Assembly (NCBI GenBank): GCA_022453515.1
Contig: JAJNNY010000018.1
Coordinates: forward strand, 186,001-250,000
Direction: 5' to 3'
From: Astrocystis sublimbata
Lineage: Eukaryota; Ascomycota; Sordariomycetes; Xylariales; Xylariaceae
Length of the DNA: 64,000 nucleotides
Every line of letters begins with the position of its first letter. Positions within the stretch are counted from its first letter, which is position 1. A program made the translations under genes and the position numbers. The notes beneath the pieces are model-generated. The model was given only the letters and a program-made list of their open reading frames with translations, did no database searches and was not told where the DNA came from. This document shows, piece by piece, positions 35,436 through 48,953 of this stretch.

Positions 35436-38400
35436 TTTGAATGTGTAGGTATGATGTAGAGATGATCTGAAATCTGGTGTGGTGTGTTTGGATAGCCGGT
35501 CTTGTTGGCTAGTTGACTAGTAGACAAGATGGTGTGCTTGTGTGATGTTTAAGTTGATCTGATGTGGTATGCGAGTAGGAATATGGAGGGAGTCGAGTCA
35601 TTCAGAGGCAATATATAGGATGTCGAATGGGATGGGATGTCTCTGACGTAGGGGCTCTCCAGGGCTACAATTAAACAAACCGTGGGCCGTGCCCGTTGTC
35701 CACGCTCTTTGCGTGGATGGCCTGGGTGGCCTGGTTGGCCACAGTCCCAAAGGGGAAGAACAAACGACGTATCAGAGGAGACCACGATCATCGCGCATGG
35801 CTCGTTCCTGCCTGTATGGATATTTCTGCATCGTGCTAGAAATTGCCATTGTCTAGACTCTATGCCCAGCCTGTAGACAGATACAGCCGCTTTGTCTGCC
35901 GGCGAGGTAGTGAGAGGGTCCTGCACAGGCCACAATCGGCTCAAACATCTATTCTGCGCCCAATCAGAGAGCTTCGTGGGTAAATGCGAAGTACCGTTTA
36001 CGAAGTACTGGATACGATGTCACGCACGCTCGGGCACTAGTAGTGGTGGCCTGCTCGAAATTATCGAAACGGCAGGGACGCGCTAAGGTACCTGACGACG
36101 ATAAAGAGCATGCAGCTTTGGCGTGATGCGCAGAACCGACGTCAGGGTACGAGGGCTGACGTCATGGGCTAGGAGGTGTGGAGGGTCGCAGAACTATGAT
36201 TAACGAAACCTCCAACCCCACCTTCCAATTATCAGCACTCTACTCAATCCCGCCGCAAGTATCATATACTCGTAGCCCTGAGGCTATCCGCTGTTTTAAA
36301 TGTGTTATAAGTAATCACATAATAATCTGATTGTTAACAGCATCTAACATAGTACAAGTCATCCTGTGGAGGATTGAGATAGATAGAGATCTTCGCATTT
36401 CAAAGGGCACTTGCATTTAATTTTCGCACTACCTACTGGGAAGCAGACTGAGTCTACAATTTCGTTAGTGCGGCAGGCACAACGCTTGGTAGCTTGGGTG
36501 GCTCTCGGTAGCTCCAGAACGTTTTTGGAGGGGCTCAGGCAACAGATCGTGATCTAGCCTAAAACGCTGGACTTGCGAACTGCTCTATGCCACTAGGAAA
36601 GGGCAAACCACGTAATGTTGCCATAACCAGATTCACGGCCGGTGCAAATGGTCCGGCGGGTCACATTGTGCGTGTGTACTCTAAGTCTGTTGTACTAGTA
36701 CGTTGTAATTGCCGGAAGGAGACATGGGCTTCGATGGGCCTCGATGGGCAAGCGACAAGCCACCTCTGGCCCTTGTTCTATCCTTGCTGGCAACTTCCGT
36801 GAATCCGTTGTGCCATGTGATGTGGCTTGAGGATCGAAAACCTGATCTCGTGCCCCGTTCTACTTGACATGACGTACGCTTCTACTTTGTCTCGAGCAAA
36901 ATTAGCAAAGCCCGATGCGTGTTAGAGCTGGGGGACCGTTAGCCTCGCTTAGCATCTTAGCTGCCATTACACTTGGACCGTTCATCATTACTCTCTCGAC
37001 TTCTACTCGTTCTCTCTCAAGCTTGTTGTCCCCCCGCCTGCGATCTCACAGTCCAAGATTGCTAAAGTACCTACTCGTAGGTGACTATCTAGGTAGGTTT
37101 TGCTATGCTAACGCTCGCATGGGACGCGTGTATGGACCGAGTTTGGTTTGATCTGATGCGATTCGAGCTACTAGTATATCGGCGTATTTGCCTTTTGGGG
37201 GAGTCGACCTCGTCGGACCTCCAAGTTGCAACCACCCCCTGTTCATCCTGACTGACGTAAACGTCGACATGGTTTGTTTTGGTTTGTAAGGCTTGCCTAG
37301 CGCAAAGCATGCCTAAATTTCACCTGTCGTATTTAATACATGCGGCTGTCTCCCACCCCTGACCATCTCTTCTCCTTCTCTCCTCCTCCTCCCAGCATGC
37401 TCGCCAGAGGCAGTCATCCGCAACCCCCATCTCCTACGCTACGCCGGAGGTCGGGCAGGCGGTTGGCTCCCGTCGTGGCAGTACGAATAGTTTCCACGAC
37501 GGGATCAAGAGTTGAGCGATTTGAGTGCACCACCCTGCGCCTCGCTCCTCACATGACCCACGACGGCACCCCCAAGAGCACCCCGTGCGGACCGCGGTTA
37601 TCGGCCCCCTGGTCGTGACGAGACCGATTGACTCCAGATCACTTGCTTGGTCACCGGCTGTCTCGAGTCCTCCGGCCCTGGCTATCGTAGCGTTAAGCGC
37701 CGATGCACCCGTCGACGATCGATTGATCTCGAGAGGCGCTTTGATGCCATGTTCGAACATCCAGCGAAGTCTTGCGCCACCCGCTTCGCTCCACGTCAAT
37801 CTCTCCGAAGCGATGGAAGCGCGCTCGATCGCTCCGGTGATCTTGAGCACCGCCTCCAAAACCGCCTCATCCCCCCCGAACACAGCTCAGCGCCACTTGG
37901 TTGACGCAATCTGATCTCGACGACGCTCCCTTCCTACGACGGCACCCCTTTCATTTACTCGCCGCATTGTGATGCTGCCCGTTACGGCGCCTCCGAATTG
38001 AGGCTACGGCATCTCGGATTGCAGAGGTTCTGTTGTGTGCGTTCGCCGGTGTTGATGAACCGACGCGAACCTCGCGCAGCTGTGCTTGATTGCTGCCTTT
38101 CTGCCCGTGGGCCTGCTCTCCTTTTCCCAACACGATCCATTTTTTAAGCATTCTCTCGCATTGATGATGCGCCACGCGCTCTCATTGTTTGATGAGGATG
38201 CCTAGGATCTGTAGTATCTGCTGCGAGCTGTCGAGAACAGTGCCCCGGCATTGAATACTTGTATATCGCACGCCACGAGGCGACGTGTCTTCTCCACTGT
38301 TGCGGGCCCCCGTCCTCTCTCCGATCGATATCGGCTTCTTCGGGGATGTTTAGTCGTTCCTGTTTGGCAGCCCTGCGAGCTGAGAAGGAAGGGTTATCCT

Positions 38401-38724
38401 CCGCTCCTGTTCGACCTTACACCCCCAACAATTCAGGTCGTGCTAGTCAAACACAAGTTTTTCTAGTGACAGCCTCGTAAGGTCTAGGAGCGTTCCGCCA
38501 TCCCATCCACCTTCTACCGCCCGATGACATTCAAAGAAAAAGGACAAGTCCATTGGGGAAAATTGATATTATGCGAAACCAGATTGTCACCCACCTCCAC
38601 AAACTGTAGGATGGTATAAGGAAGCTGGCCTTGTCAATATTAGTTGGGCTACTTGCCTACGTGTCTTCAATAGACCTATGCCTGTCAACTGATTCTCAGC
38701 AAGCGAGGAGCAGAAGGAAGGAAA
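35436..38724. other. 3.3-kb gene-poor region
   Basis: No gene that I can support. The stretch 37350-38520 is GC-rich with overlapping open frames on both strands, none with family resemblance; on the + strand it is pyrimidine-rich like a long fungal 5' leader, which is relevant to the short frame that follows at 38725. Confidence 0.5.
37366..37394 (+). promoter_or_regulatory. Polypyrimidine tract
   Basis: Almost uninterrupted C/T run (CTCTTCTCCTTCTCTCCTCC and onward). Such CT boxes lie just upstream of transcription starts in filamentous fungi, so this may mark the start of a long transcript running toward 38.9 kb. Inference only. Confidence 0.35.
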
Positions 38725-38877
38725 ATGGGTTCGTTCTCATGGTTTGACACCATTTCCGACGATCCGGAATCCCTGTATAGCGGTGCTATCATTTCACCAT
38801 ACGGTGCTTTCATTATCAATTCAAACTTATCCCCAATGAATCATGACAGCGTCTATGTGTCGCGCGTGAATGTGTAG
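38725..38877 (+). CDS. Candidate 50-aa micro-ORF behind a long leader-like region
   Basis: ATG in strong context (GGAAAATGGG), 50 codons then TAG. The peptide starts MGSFSWFDTISDDPESLYSG and is acidic and aromatic in its first half, without a signal peptide or membrane segment. No homologue is known to me. It lies ~1.3 kb downstream of a polypyrimidine tract and in an otherwise gene-free region. It might be a real small protein or a chance frame; the context of the ATG and the coherent first half are the only support. Confidence 0.25.
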   Translation: MGSFSWFDTISDDPESLYSGAIISPYGAFIINSNLSPMNHDSVYVSRVNV

Positions 38878-39405
38878 ATTTGTGAAAATGTGTAAGCTTG
38901 TTGAATCTACAATCTCTTGACTAGTACCCAGTAGGCAACACGGCGATGCATACAAAAATTGTGGTGTAACAGCACGCTTTGACGAATATGACGAGACAAT
39001 ATGTTCGACCGACCGAGCTGGGTTTTATATTTTTATAGCTATATATACTGAGGTGTCCCAAACTCTAATGTCATCTTCACCTGACTGGACTTGGACTTAT
39101 ACACGCGTGCAACGCTGAGGAATCCAGCTATTTTGCGATATACATTGAAGCGCTTAAATCAAAGAAATGAGAGGTACCAAAAAGCATGGAAGAGCAAATC
39201 GTTCCCTGAGCAAAGTAAAGTCGAGGGCGTCGTCTTTATTCGTTCAAGTCATGATGCAATCGACTCAATGGCGCGATATAGCGATTGCCGCGAAATTTTC
39301 AAGATCTATTTGGTACGAATTAAGGATGGTAACGGGCAGTTGTTACAGCCCGTACAAAGATACGGAACGGTTGAATAGAGGGCAAAAAGAAAAAAGTTTT
39401 CTTGC
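38878..39405. other. Intergenic
   Basis: Short AT-rich stretch ending at the tetraspanin stop codon. Nothing recognised. Confidence 0.6.
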
Positions 39406-40203
39406 TTAGAGTGTCCGAGCACCACTCTTCTCGTCGATGTATCGGTACCGCTCTTGCTCCTTGCGGTCCTTCAGCAGGCAGGCAGCTGCGACAACTAGCA
39501 CAGCGTCGATACCCACGATACCGAACAGCGCCGTGAAGATGTTGTCAACGAATGTGTTGCCGAATCGGGACAATGGCGCCGCGCAGCCGGTCAACAAAGC
39601 CGCGGTAGCTGGGCTAGGACAGGTAGGACTCGTCTGGAACGATGGTGAAGTGCTGTTCAAGAAGCCGCAGCAGGTGAACTGGTGACGTTGTCAGTATGTT
39701 GACTTGCTATTAAGCACCGAAGGACCGGGGGCTACGTACAGCTTCTTGCATCAATATCTGCACGTCGGCCGATTGGGCGGCCCAGATGCCCGTGAACAAG
39801 CTCTTGAGCCGCAACGTGAGAATCCACAGCTGAAGACCGATGGCTAGAGTGTAGACAGCATCGATAACAATCAGGACGATGGCAGCTTTTAACCAAGTGC
39901 GACTGTTGGTCGCGAGCGCCGGAATGGTGCACAGGAAGGCGAAAAAGGTGAAGATGCCATTGCCGATACCAGCTACGGAAAACATTAGTCTTGCTGGCTC
40001 CTCTTTAATCCTGTTATCGACTGTTGTGACTCACCTGAGAAGGGAAATTGTTGGTACAATAGGTTGCGGGCTGCCTCGTTGCCATCGGTCGGCTCGTCGA
40101 AGCTGAAATTCCTCACGATAACGGAGAAACCGAGAATGAGGGCTCCAGTCGCTACGAAGAGGACGTTGATGCCCACGAAGGTGGCAAGCACTTTGTTGGC
40201 CAT
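39406..40203 (-). CDS. PLS1: Tetraspanin, Pls1-like
   Basis: Four-pass membrane protein; Pls1-type tetraspanins are needed for appressorium-mediated penetration and related polarity steps in plant-infecting and saprophytic ascomycetes (family knowledge). Three exons: 40035-40203, 39740-39972, 39406-39678; introns of 62 and 61 bp. The product is 224 aa, essentially the Pls1 length. Helices: TM1 LATFVGINVLFVATGALILG, TM2 GIFTFFAFLCTIPALA, TM3 AAIVLIVIDAVYTLAIGLQL, TM4 IFTALFGIVGIDAVLVVAAA. The large loop has the hallmark CCG (in FTCCGF) plus two further Cys (PTC and TGC). The C-terminal tail DRKEQERYRYIDEK is charged. The start is ATG 40201-40203 (MANKVL); an in-frame TTG upstream is ignored. 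Tetraspanin is certain; the Pls1 subgroup is by recollection of the tail and loop pattern. Confidence 0.88.
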
Positions 40204-43200
40204 TTTGATGATCTCGATAATCAATAACGTTGTCGCACTTTATTCCTTTCAACCGGGGGAAACGACGGCCTCGGCTTTTCCCACCTCCTTGCTTCTCGAA
40301 GCCTTCTATTCCTCGCAATGCTCCCCTGCTTCGTTCGAAAAGTCGCGGTTGGAAATAATAGTAATAATAATAATGACGACCGGCGTCCTACGAATGAGAG
40401 TTCCTTTTGTTGATTAATCGGTATAGTACTGGAAGAAACGAAAGTAGTTATCCAGAGGCCAGCCAGCGACAAGAAAGGAACGTAGGCGTCGAAGGTCAAT
40501 CGACGGGATTAACGATGATAGGAGAAAGAGAACAAGGCGAAAAGCCGACGATAGCGAACAGCAAAAGGCGATGAGACAGCAAGTGAACCAGAGAACCGCC
40601 AGGCCCAGGGGCGACCAGACTCAGAAACACGCAGCGGCCCCACAACACCAACTTCTTATTACCCTATATCTGTTTCCTGGATGCTATATTTACACACACG
40701 CCGCTGGTCAGAGCAGGATGGTCTGACCGTCTGATGCGCTGCCCAGCGCTGCCCAGCTCTACAGAAACGGGCTTTGAAACAAGTAGCAAATGAGCACACC
40801 TGTTGCGAGGCGATTTTAGCACGACACACTCGACACTCCTTCTGCTAGGCGCGGCTGGCCTGGAGGGCCTGTGATGCGCAACTCAAGACGGTTGTGGTTT
40901 CAGAATCGGGGCGAACAACCCGTTTTGAGGCAAAATCGCGGGCAGATGCGACGGCATGTGTGATGCTGGGGCTGGGGGTCCCTGACAAGAGAGCCAATTA
41001 CGCCACAACGCTCGCCTGGGCGCGAGGGTCATTTGCTCCACCAATGAGATATCGTGAGGCCAACGCGTTACTTACTCGTACTACTTAGTAATCACTACCG
41101 ACGCGGGCTACCGAGGGCATATAAGTTCGGTCACGGTGATGGTCGGTTCATCGCTCGATGGAATCACGTATATTCTGAGGCCACCGTAGAACCTCAAACC
41201 CCCCGAGCCCCCGAAGACGGCTCTTCTCGAATTAGTAGACCATCTGTAATGTGAAATCGTGCAGAAGCGGGGGCTTCGCGCGGCATGGCGAGGCATGGTA
41301 TTCGTCATTGCGAATCCGCATGGTATGATTTTGCCCAACAAAACGGGCCTTGACTGGGGGTCTAAGTAGTAACGAGTCACACTGCTCGCCGTCCCATCAC
41401 ATAGATATCCTCGGTAGTTCCAACCAAGGATGCTGCAGTTTCTGGTATGGATCTGACGCAAGGAATTGCAAGGTCAACACAGCAACATTAAGCGACCACG
41501 CAGTGCAATTCTTCCTTCTGGCAAGTCGAAACGCACTGCGGTAGGTATGTGAGGGGGTATTAAGGCTATTCATTACCACGGTTTGCAGCAACTACCTGGG
41601 AGGTAGCTGAAGTGGCGGTGCGCCGGACGTTTCCCAGCGATCCATCATCTCCACTGTCACTGTCCACCGACAGAAGCGAGAGAAGTCTGATACTACGCGT
41701 GGATCCAAGATGGCACCTAGTTATCATACTTGGTGCAGCTTGGTAGCACATGGTCTACCGTACCTGCGATGTGGGAAGCGAATGGCAGGCTGCGTGCCCA
41801 CGTAACGCGACACGGAGATTGGTTCTGGTGATCGGAGCGGGATCGGGCATGGGTCGACCGGGCGGGAGGTTGTACTCAACGGCCAAACCGTCTCCTGAGG
41901 TTGCGATCCGAGACTTTGGATTTGACGAACGGTACGTGAGTGCTACAGCATCTTGCTGCGTCATACCATTGAACTGGGTAGGTAGGGCTAAGTTATGGGC
42001 CGTGGGCCAAGGGAGCGGGCGATCCACGGGTTCTCCATCGCGATCAAGATCTCGAGAAACTCGCCATAACCGATCGACAAGAACAGTCGGACGGCTAGAA
42101 TAGATAGTACATACGGACAGGCCCTTACCGGCATCCGACGTGCCGCAAGTGCTCCCGTGAGTTAGGTGCTTTGCTACACTACCTGTGGTATCGCGCCGTA
42201 CACTACATATCGGACCAGCCGAGCAGCGTCGGTCACGCACTGCTTCTGAGGTAGTGTAGTGATTCTACAGGTTGATCGATCATCCATCGCATGGCTCGAA
42301 GTTTTACGTGCGTATCTATCTGTGCCTGGTACACAACTGCTTGAGCCTAAGTTTCCAAGACTTCCGACAAGATAGATAATAGCTATTGTCAAGTCTAAAG
42401 CCACCAAGTATGCACTCGAGAGCATTGTAGTTACAAATCATTAGCACTTGAGTGTCCGGTAATAACCCTTCGCACAGTTGTCGCCAGAGAATGTTTGGGG
42501 CTCGCAATCTTGCGCCGCCTTAAACGATCGTGCGGTTTCGTGGTTCTTTTCCAGTGCAGCAGCAATTGATGTCAGTCAGTAGGTAGCTTTAGTCAATCAT
42601 GTAACTCACGAGTCGCCCACAGTATCATCGATTCACACAAATCATTCTTCACCATTTCGCCCTCGATTTGGCAATCCGCCATGCCGGGACAGATGTGGCG
42701 GCTGTCAATCTGCCGCACTGCGCCAAACTACAGTTAGGTTGGCTGACAGCAGGGCTCGGCAGGTTTTCTTTAACCGCTAACTCCAAAATCCCGGGGAAAT
42801 GCTCAGCGCCTTGCCCAACGAGGGACGAGATCATCATCGGCCTCGAACTTTTCTTTAGTGCCAGTTCGCTCTCCAATCTTGCCAATCACCTAATTCGCTC
42901 GAGGTCGCATTTGCTTTCGACCGTTTGACGAGCTCGATAGGTGGTACTGTACAGCACTGTATAGTAATATTAGTGCTTTTCTTAGGGCTAAAGTCGAGAA
43001 AAGGGGGCCGGCGTGTTTTTTCTTTTTCCTTCGTCCTCTAGAGGTGGTTTAACGCAGGATTCCGGTCATCTCCTCGAAGTCCAACATATTGCAAGCTGCT
43101 AAGTTATATGCAGGTATATATCATCAAGAACTATTGAATAGAGACGTTAGTCCAAGAGCGCATGATAGCATGTACACCATGGATATATCCAAGATATAAT

Positions 43201-46200
43201 CCTGTTTCTGATCAGTCAACAAAGACATTCTTCAAGCAGTGCTGCTGGCGCTATCATGCCTGGCCTGGTCCACCTACTGTAATTCTCACCATACGCGACG
43301 GCCTACAGTCCAACGTTGTGAGTATCGGTGTCTCCACCTTTTCATTTTAACTCATCCAACCTCCTCAATATTCAGGTCTAACTACAACAGTACGAAGTAA
43401 GGCGTTCCAAGGTCAAGATTGTTCATCTCAGGCGTGGCGATAAGTATCTACGGAGCATATAGGTATGAAGTGAAGGCTGTGGATAGAGTTACTCGCTATC
43501 TCCATCTTTGATGTACTGTAGAGTACCCGCTGCTACGCTAAGCCAATCAGATTTTTAAGCTGCCGTTCTCGCGTAGATAAGTAGTCGGGAGGTACGCTTT
43601 GCATGCATCGTAGGCGAAAGCACCTCTCAACCTGACTCGATCACAATGATTTCCCACAAGCACTAAAGAACGCAGTGCCGAAGTCGACCGCAGCTGGTCC
43701 ACAAGACCGCGTTTCGATCCGCGACACCTCGACACCCCCCCCCCCCCTACCTAGTCTCATGTAAGGCAATATCAAAGGCACTAATCCACTGCATGGTACA
43801 GGTGGGTAAGCGTAGCCGTCTTATACTTCGTAGGCTTCCATCTGCATACACTTTGGTGGTGATTATCGAATGTCACCAACTAGGCTCGCTAGGTAACTGA
43901 GCAGCGGCACAGCACCAGGCTGGTGAGCAAGGAGGGACGTATGGAATTGTACGCGTTGTCCTTGTCGCGACTTATACATATAGCTAGCTGGCTATTGAGC
44001 GATATCGAATGGTCCGATCCTGAATGTCGGGGGTGATAATTATAGATGTAAGACCATCTGGTACATATTGTTTGCAGCAACTGGGGAGATGCTTGGAATC
44101 CAAGTAAGTGTCGCCGATTGCGAAAATGGCTCTCGAAAGTCCCAATCTGGATACACTCCCAAAAGGTCGACAACACTCGACATGATTGGCCAGACATTGC
44201 CCCCTGGCTTGGACATGCTCACTTACCCCCTGTCACAGCCTTCTTCACCCATGCCACGAGTTGGCTATATAGATCATACTGTGTGGAGTAAGATTACTAT
44301 GACAAGCCCATCGGCTAGCTCAGGACAGTGCAGCTTCACTGGTGCTGGAGGGATGCGAGGTATCGTATGCGAAGTCGATGAACATCGCCTACGCATCCAG
44401 ATCCAAGACCGTGCACCGCAGAGCATCTCGTCGGTAACGACTCGGGAAACCGAGAGGGTCTCGAGGGTCATGGTCACATTCACCACGGGGTATAAAACCG
44501 CTACCATCTAGTCGAGAGCATCGTGGGTATACTTACGTGTGTAAGTGGCTCCGTACAACCTAGTGCTCCGTACTTACATGCGCGACAAGCAGGAGTTTTC
44601 CTCAAGCATCTGTCAGCACTAGCAAACTCACACCTCGCCTTGTTCATTCCAAATCCACAATCGGACGTCCAACATCCTAGTGCGCATATGCATCCAGGTA
44701 GAAATCTACAAAAAAAGTTTACCGCTATTAGCAGATACATAGTACCTAGAGGTGAGTACAAGTACTCCTTGTAGATGCATCCCGCACCAAGCCGTCTTGT
44801 GAGTGACACTGTGGGCTGTGTTGACATGCTTCTACTCCATCCATGCGCTATGCTATGAACTCTCAAGTCCCCGTGCTGGCGAGGCCCCAACAGAGTATCC
44901 ACTGATCTGCTGGGCTTCAAGTACCACGTCGAAAACTTCTGAAGAACAATACAACGTACTCGTACGCGTACCTCTTAAGATTGGACCCAACATTATATTG
45001 CTTGACGACAAGCGAGAGGCCCCGCCCCCGCACTCCATCTTTCTTGTGATGCTGTACGGTACCTCCTACCTAAATAACTCTGCTGTTTGAAGTCTTGGTT
45101 TATTCAAGATGCAGTTCCAAGATACTCTTCTTCAGCAACGACAACCTGCTAATTTTTGCTAGGTACTACTGGCCTTCATCATTAAATATCGAAGGAAGTC
45201 GCTTTTGACTTCATCTAGTTATTCTTTAGACCGTGTTGTCCATGTGACTGATGCATGATGACTACCAGGCGCACATCCATCTGCTGTAGAAACCTACCGA
45301 AAGCGGAAACAACAACGTTGGTCATGTTGGAATTTGCCCTACGCTTAGATAACGATTTTGATGTCTCAGCCATGCCGTAACTCTGTTTTCACTTCTACAA
45401 TTTCCCGGCAGGCTAAATGCTGCAGGCGCTGTGAACTATGCAGTAACACAGGGAGAGTAACAATATGTTGTTCTCGTCAGCCAAGGATATCTATATCTTC
45501 AGCACTCCTTGCTGTGTCTTGGGACAAAGGCGGGCACTGAAAGTGAAATCGGGTAGGCCAGCTTCTGCTTCTCGATATACAGCCCAAACCCTCTCGTTTG
45601 GAGACGTAGATAACAAGACAAGCTGATACCAAGATCCATCCTCGTCAGGATGCAGCCACAAGGTTTTAAAGATATCCTAGTTTTCAATTCTCAGCCTCGG
45701 GCCAACACATCGGCGACATAACATGGCCAATGCAAGGAGGTTAAAGGTTAGAGGGTTACTCGTAATGTTTTGAATGCTCTTACAGTGCAGTAACACCACT
45801 CCATACCTGTCGGGATTTGTCAAGTAATTCAAATTCCTTCTTTGGCTTTTGGTGAGAATGTGTGTGAGCCGAGACCAAGACAAATGTGTCTTTTCCTGAT
45901 TGGGCTCCCGACGGGGATAAAACTGTAAGCTGATTGGCGGATGGCTCTTATTCTGCTGGGTGCGCCTCCAACAACAGCCATATCTCATAGCAACTTGCTG
46001 CTGCTGCTGGTTGACTTCGCCGACTTCGCTACGATTACAGGACGAACCTCACCGTTATTCCTACACACCTCCCTCACCTTGCAGTATTCCGACCCTGTTA
46101 CCTAGCCATCCCCAACTACCTAGGGGAAATAGTAGCATAGGTACAGCATCTCGTTGCTTATAGATCACGAGTACATGCTACGTAAAGCAAGCTAATAGTC

Positions 46201-48953
46201 GGAACTGTTGCATACCAGCTGGCGTAGCTTGCTACAGTGAAGCAGTCCACACAAATAGTGAGCTGAGTTTGACTCCTACCTCCTGGCTCGCCTGGTACCA
46301 ATAAGTAAGTACTAGGTGTAATACTCGGCAGCGCAGGGTCCACGGGTAGCGAGGAATTCACAAAACGCACAAGCACAGTGTTCAAGAACAAGAAACGCGG
46401 GTCGAAGCTTGAGTCGTCATCACCTGTCCTCCGAGATTCTTCACCAAGGTAAGGAAGGAGGAACTCAGCAAATCACGCACCCTCGTTCGAGTGGTATGGA
46501 GTGGTATGGCTAGCAGCTACCTAGTATGTGCAGTAGTCGATGCAGGTGCTGAGCCAGGCTACTGATTGGCCAGCATCAATGGCGTGTAGTGCATTTTCCC
46601 GTGCGCAATTGGATCGGCCAGCAGGCACCACTCGAGCTACCAATCCTACCCGTGGACCTCTGCGGATATGCCTGCCTCTACGTACATACATACACATGCT
46701 CCCACAGCCTGCCGCGTCTGGCATGTTTGGGTTGAAGCTGGGGTCAAGATCGAGGGTGCTCATTCCCCTCCCTAGTTGATACTTCTACTTAGGTACGCTG
46801 TGCCGCAGGTTGCCTTCTGTGCCTTCAATGGGGTATCTTAGGTACCACTTCCTTCCAAGGTTTACTTGTAGTCGCCGCATACCTCCGCTACCGAGGTACC
46901 TAGGTAGGTAAAGCTCTAGTCCTAGACTGACTGCCAAGGTGCGATCTATCTGTCTTCTGCATTCGTTATATGAGTAGTACACAGGAAGGTGGATGGATGC
47001 GCTTCGTTCCTGCCACCTCTTGCAGTGCGCGCAGCAAGTGAATACCATGTAGTACATGCCTTAGTGCCAGACCAGGCACGACCAGCAGGGCGTGTAACCC
47101 CACAGCAGTTGATAAGTGCAGGCGAACAGAGCAGGTACAGTGCAGATGATGGTAAGCGAGCAGGTACCTACCTGAGGTATCGTTTACAAGTACTCGTAGC
47201 CTCCGCTCCCATGCATGCATGCATCCACCCACCAGAACACCCCCCTGCGCTCCGGCACTAGCACCCACTGCTTCCCCGCCCGCAGCTTCCTTAGCGCGGT
47301 CTGCAGACTCGCGCTGGCCAGGAGTTGGCCGCTGGCGAGCCCAAGGTCCCCGTTCAAGCCCGCTGTAGGCGTGACAAGAAAAAGGGCAGAGAGCCCGTGT
47401 GCTACGTTAACTACCACCTCGCTATCCTCTTTTCAACCATCCCGCATTCACCTTTCCTGATCAATCACCCAAACCCAAACTCGACGAGAAAGGGGAAAGG
47501 CTCAACACCTGACACCTGATACCCGAGATCAGACTTTTGGGCTTTTCCTTTTACAGGGGAAGTGTCCTCGAACCACGCCGCAATCCAGGGCCTGCGCGTT
47601 TCTGCATCAGGCACCTTTTGAGGCTCGACTTTCCTCGTCGCAGCCCGTCGCTTCGGTTTTAGGTTATCCCAACGACCTGTCGTCGATCTGCCAGCACCGA
47701 CACCCGGTGCTGCACCCGTTGAGCAGCAATAATTCGAGGTAAGCAAAACGTCGACACAGACCAGACGATCTAGGCCCCCTTCCATTGCATCGCGCTGTGT
47801 TATTCTTTGTGTTGCATCGCAGCGCAGCGCATCGCATCGCATCACGGCGCGTGTCGCATTCCCCCATTCGCCTGTTCGCCCCGTTGGTTGGTTCGCTCGT
47901 CCGCTCGTTTGCTTGTTTGTTTGCCCGTTCCCACCGCCCCGATTCCACCTTATCGCCAATTGGGACAAGGTCAGCCCGTCCGCCAGCCCGTCAACCCGCC
48001 AAAACCATCCTGCCCTACCTGCCCAACTAGGAACCTACCGTACAAGGCAATACCTCCCGCCTTGGACCTATTACCTTCACCTGTCCTGTCCTAAACCGTC
48101 CGTGGGTGAGCTATACGTTATCCATGCTTGCTTGCCATTATACCTATGCTGCTGCTGCTACCTACCCTTCCACCACCACCATCAATCCTGTTCTTTCGAA
48201 TGTGTGCATCAGCACCAGTTCTTCTAATTTTCTCTCTTGGCCTGCCCATGTTCAATTGCACATGATGTTTGCCACATTTCATAGGCCAGTGCCATGCTAC
48301 GATAGTAGTGGACGTGCAGTGGTGTGTGGCTACCGCCTCTTGCTGGACCCTCCCGTCACTTCCTCTTGGCTGGGCCGCCCGCTACCTAGCATCCTAGGCA
48401 CGCTAGGTACCTTGCCAATCCGCCGTAGCGCGGACACAACGTGAACTACGAGTACTCGTCCACCACCCCCAGCACAAGCACAGTCAGCACGCTAGGCTAG
48501 GCCCTGGAAGCATACTTGTATCTAACAATCATCGGGCCACGCAGCGCGCGATTCTCCAGCACCAGCACCCACAGGGTCACCTACCCCAGCTAGTACCCCA
48601 ACCAAACAAGCACCACCTGCCTCTACTCCGTACCTACCTATCGCTCTCCCTCTACTTGGTCTGCACCTTGGTCAGCATACCCAAACAAAGGAACAGTGCC
48701 AGCAGCCAAGTCCCTGGGAATTTCTTCGGCACTCGCTTCCAGTCTGATTCCGCCCGGGCACTGACACCAGACTCGATACAGCAGCCCCCAAACCAGGTTT
48801 CTGCAACCACATTCCAGCCAGCGCAAGCCTGCCACCATAGAGGCTATCCGCTCAACGCCAGATCCAGTATAGGCCATCGGCACCACGACCAAAACAGCAT
48901 CTCCACCATTTTTGCCTGTTTCGTTCGTGATACCATCCCGTACCTATCCCGCG
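40204..48953. other. 8.7-kb region without a supportable gene, upstream of MCM1
   Basis: Both strands were read. Open frames of 60-160 codons occur (for example around 41755-42240 on the minus strand, 42668-42928 and 44089-44511 on the plus strand), but none shows domains, splice-joined continuations or family motifs. 43.7 kb has a 13-C run. ACCTAGGTA-type palindromes recur (46893-46910, 48384-48412). The last 1.5 kb (47450-48950) is pyrimidine-rich with GCATCGCATCGCATC and CTCGTTTGCTTGTTTG-like repeats, consistent with a long MCM1 promoter and leader. Non-coding transcripts are possible. Confidence 0.5.
43735..43747. repeat. Homopolymer C run (13 C)
   Basis: Thirteen consecutive cytosines. 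Likely length-variable and error-prone in sequencing; no function inferred. Confidence 0.9.

Noticed and set aside
37434..37914. Overlapping 130-150-codon frames on both strands
   Set aside because: Both strands are open in GC-rich sequence, a typical artefact; neither resembles a protein family.
41815..41900. Plus-strand LVLVIGAGSGMGRPGG resembling a dehydrogenase nucleotide-binding motif
   Set aside because: The likeness is limited to about a dozen residues; the rest of the frame shows no strand-helix pattern, active-site YxxxK or continuation, so chance is more likely.
43701..43735. GTTTCGATCC segment resembling a tRNA T-loop
   Set aside because: The flanking bases do not form the required five-pair stem and there is no A-box at the right distance.
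44089..44511. Plus-strand frame of ~140 codons
   Set aside because: No ATG at its beginning except internally, no domain, no splice partners and an unremarkable composition.
47465..47968. Minus-strand frame with repeated RCDALRCDAT-like residues
   Set aside because: It comes from the short tandem GCATCGCATCGC and GCTCGTTTGCTTG repeats in the MCM1 promoter region, not from a gene.
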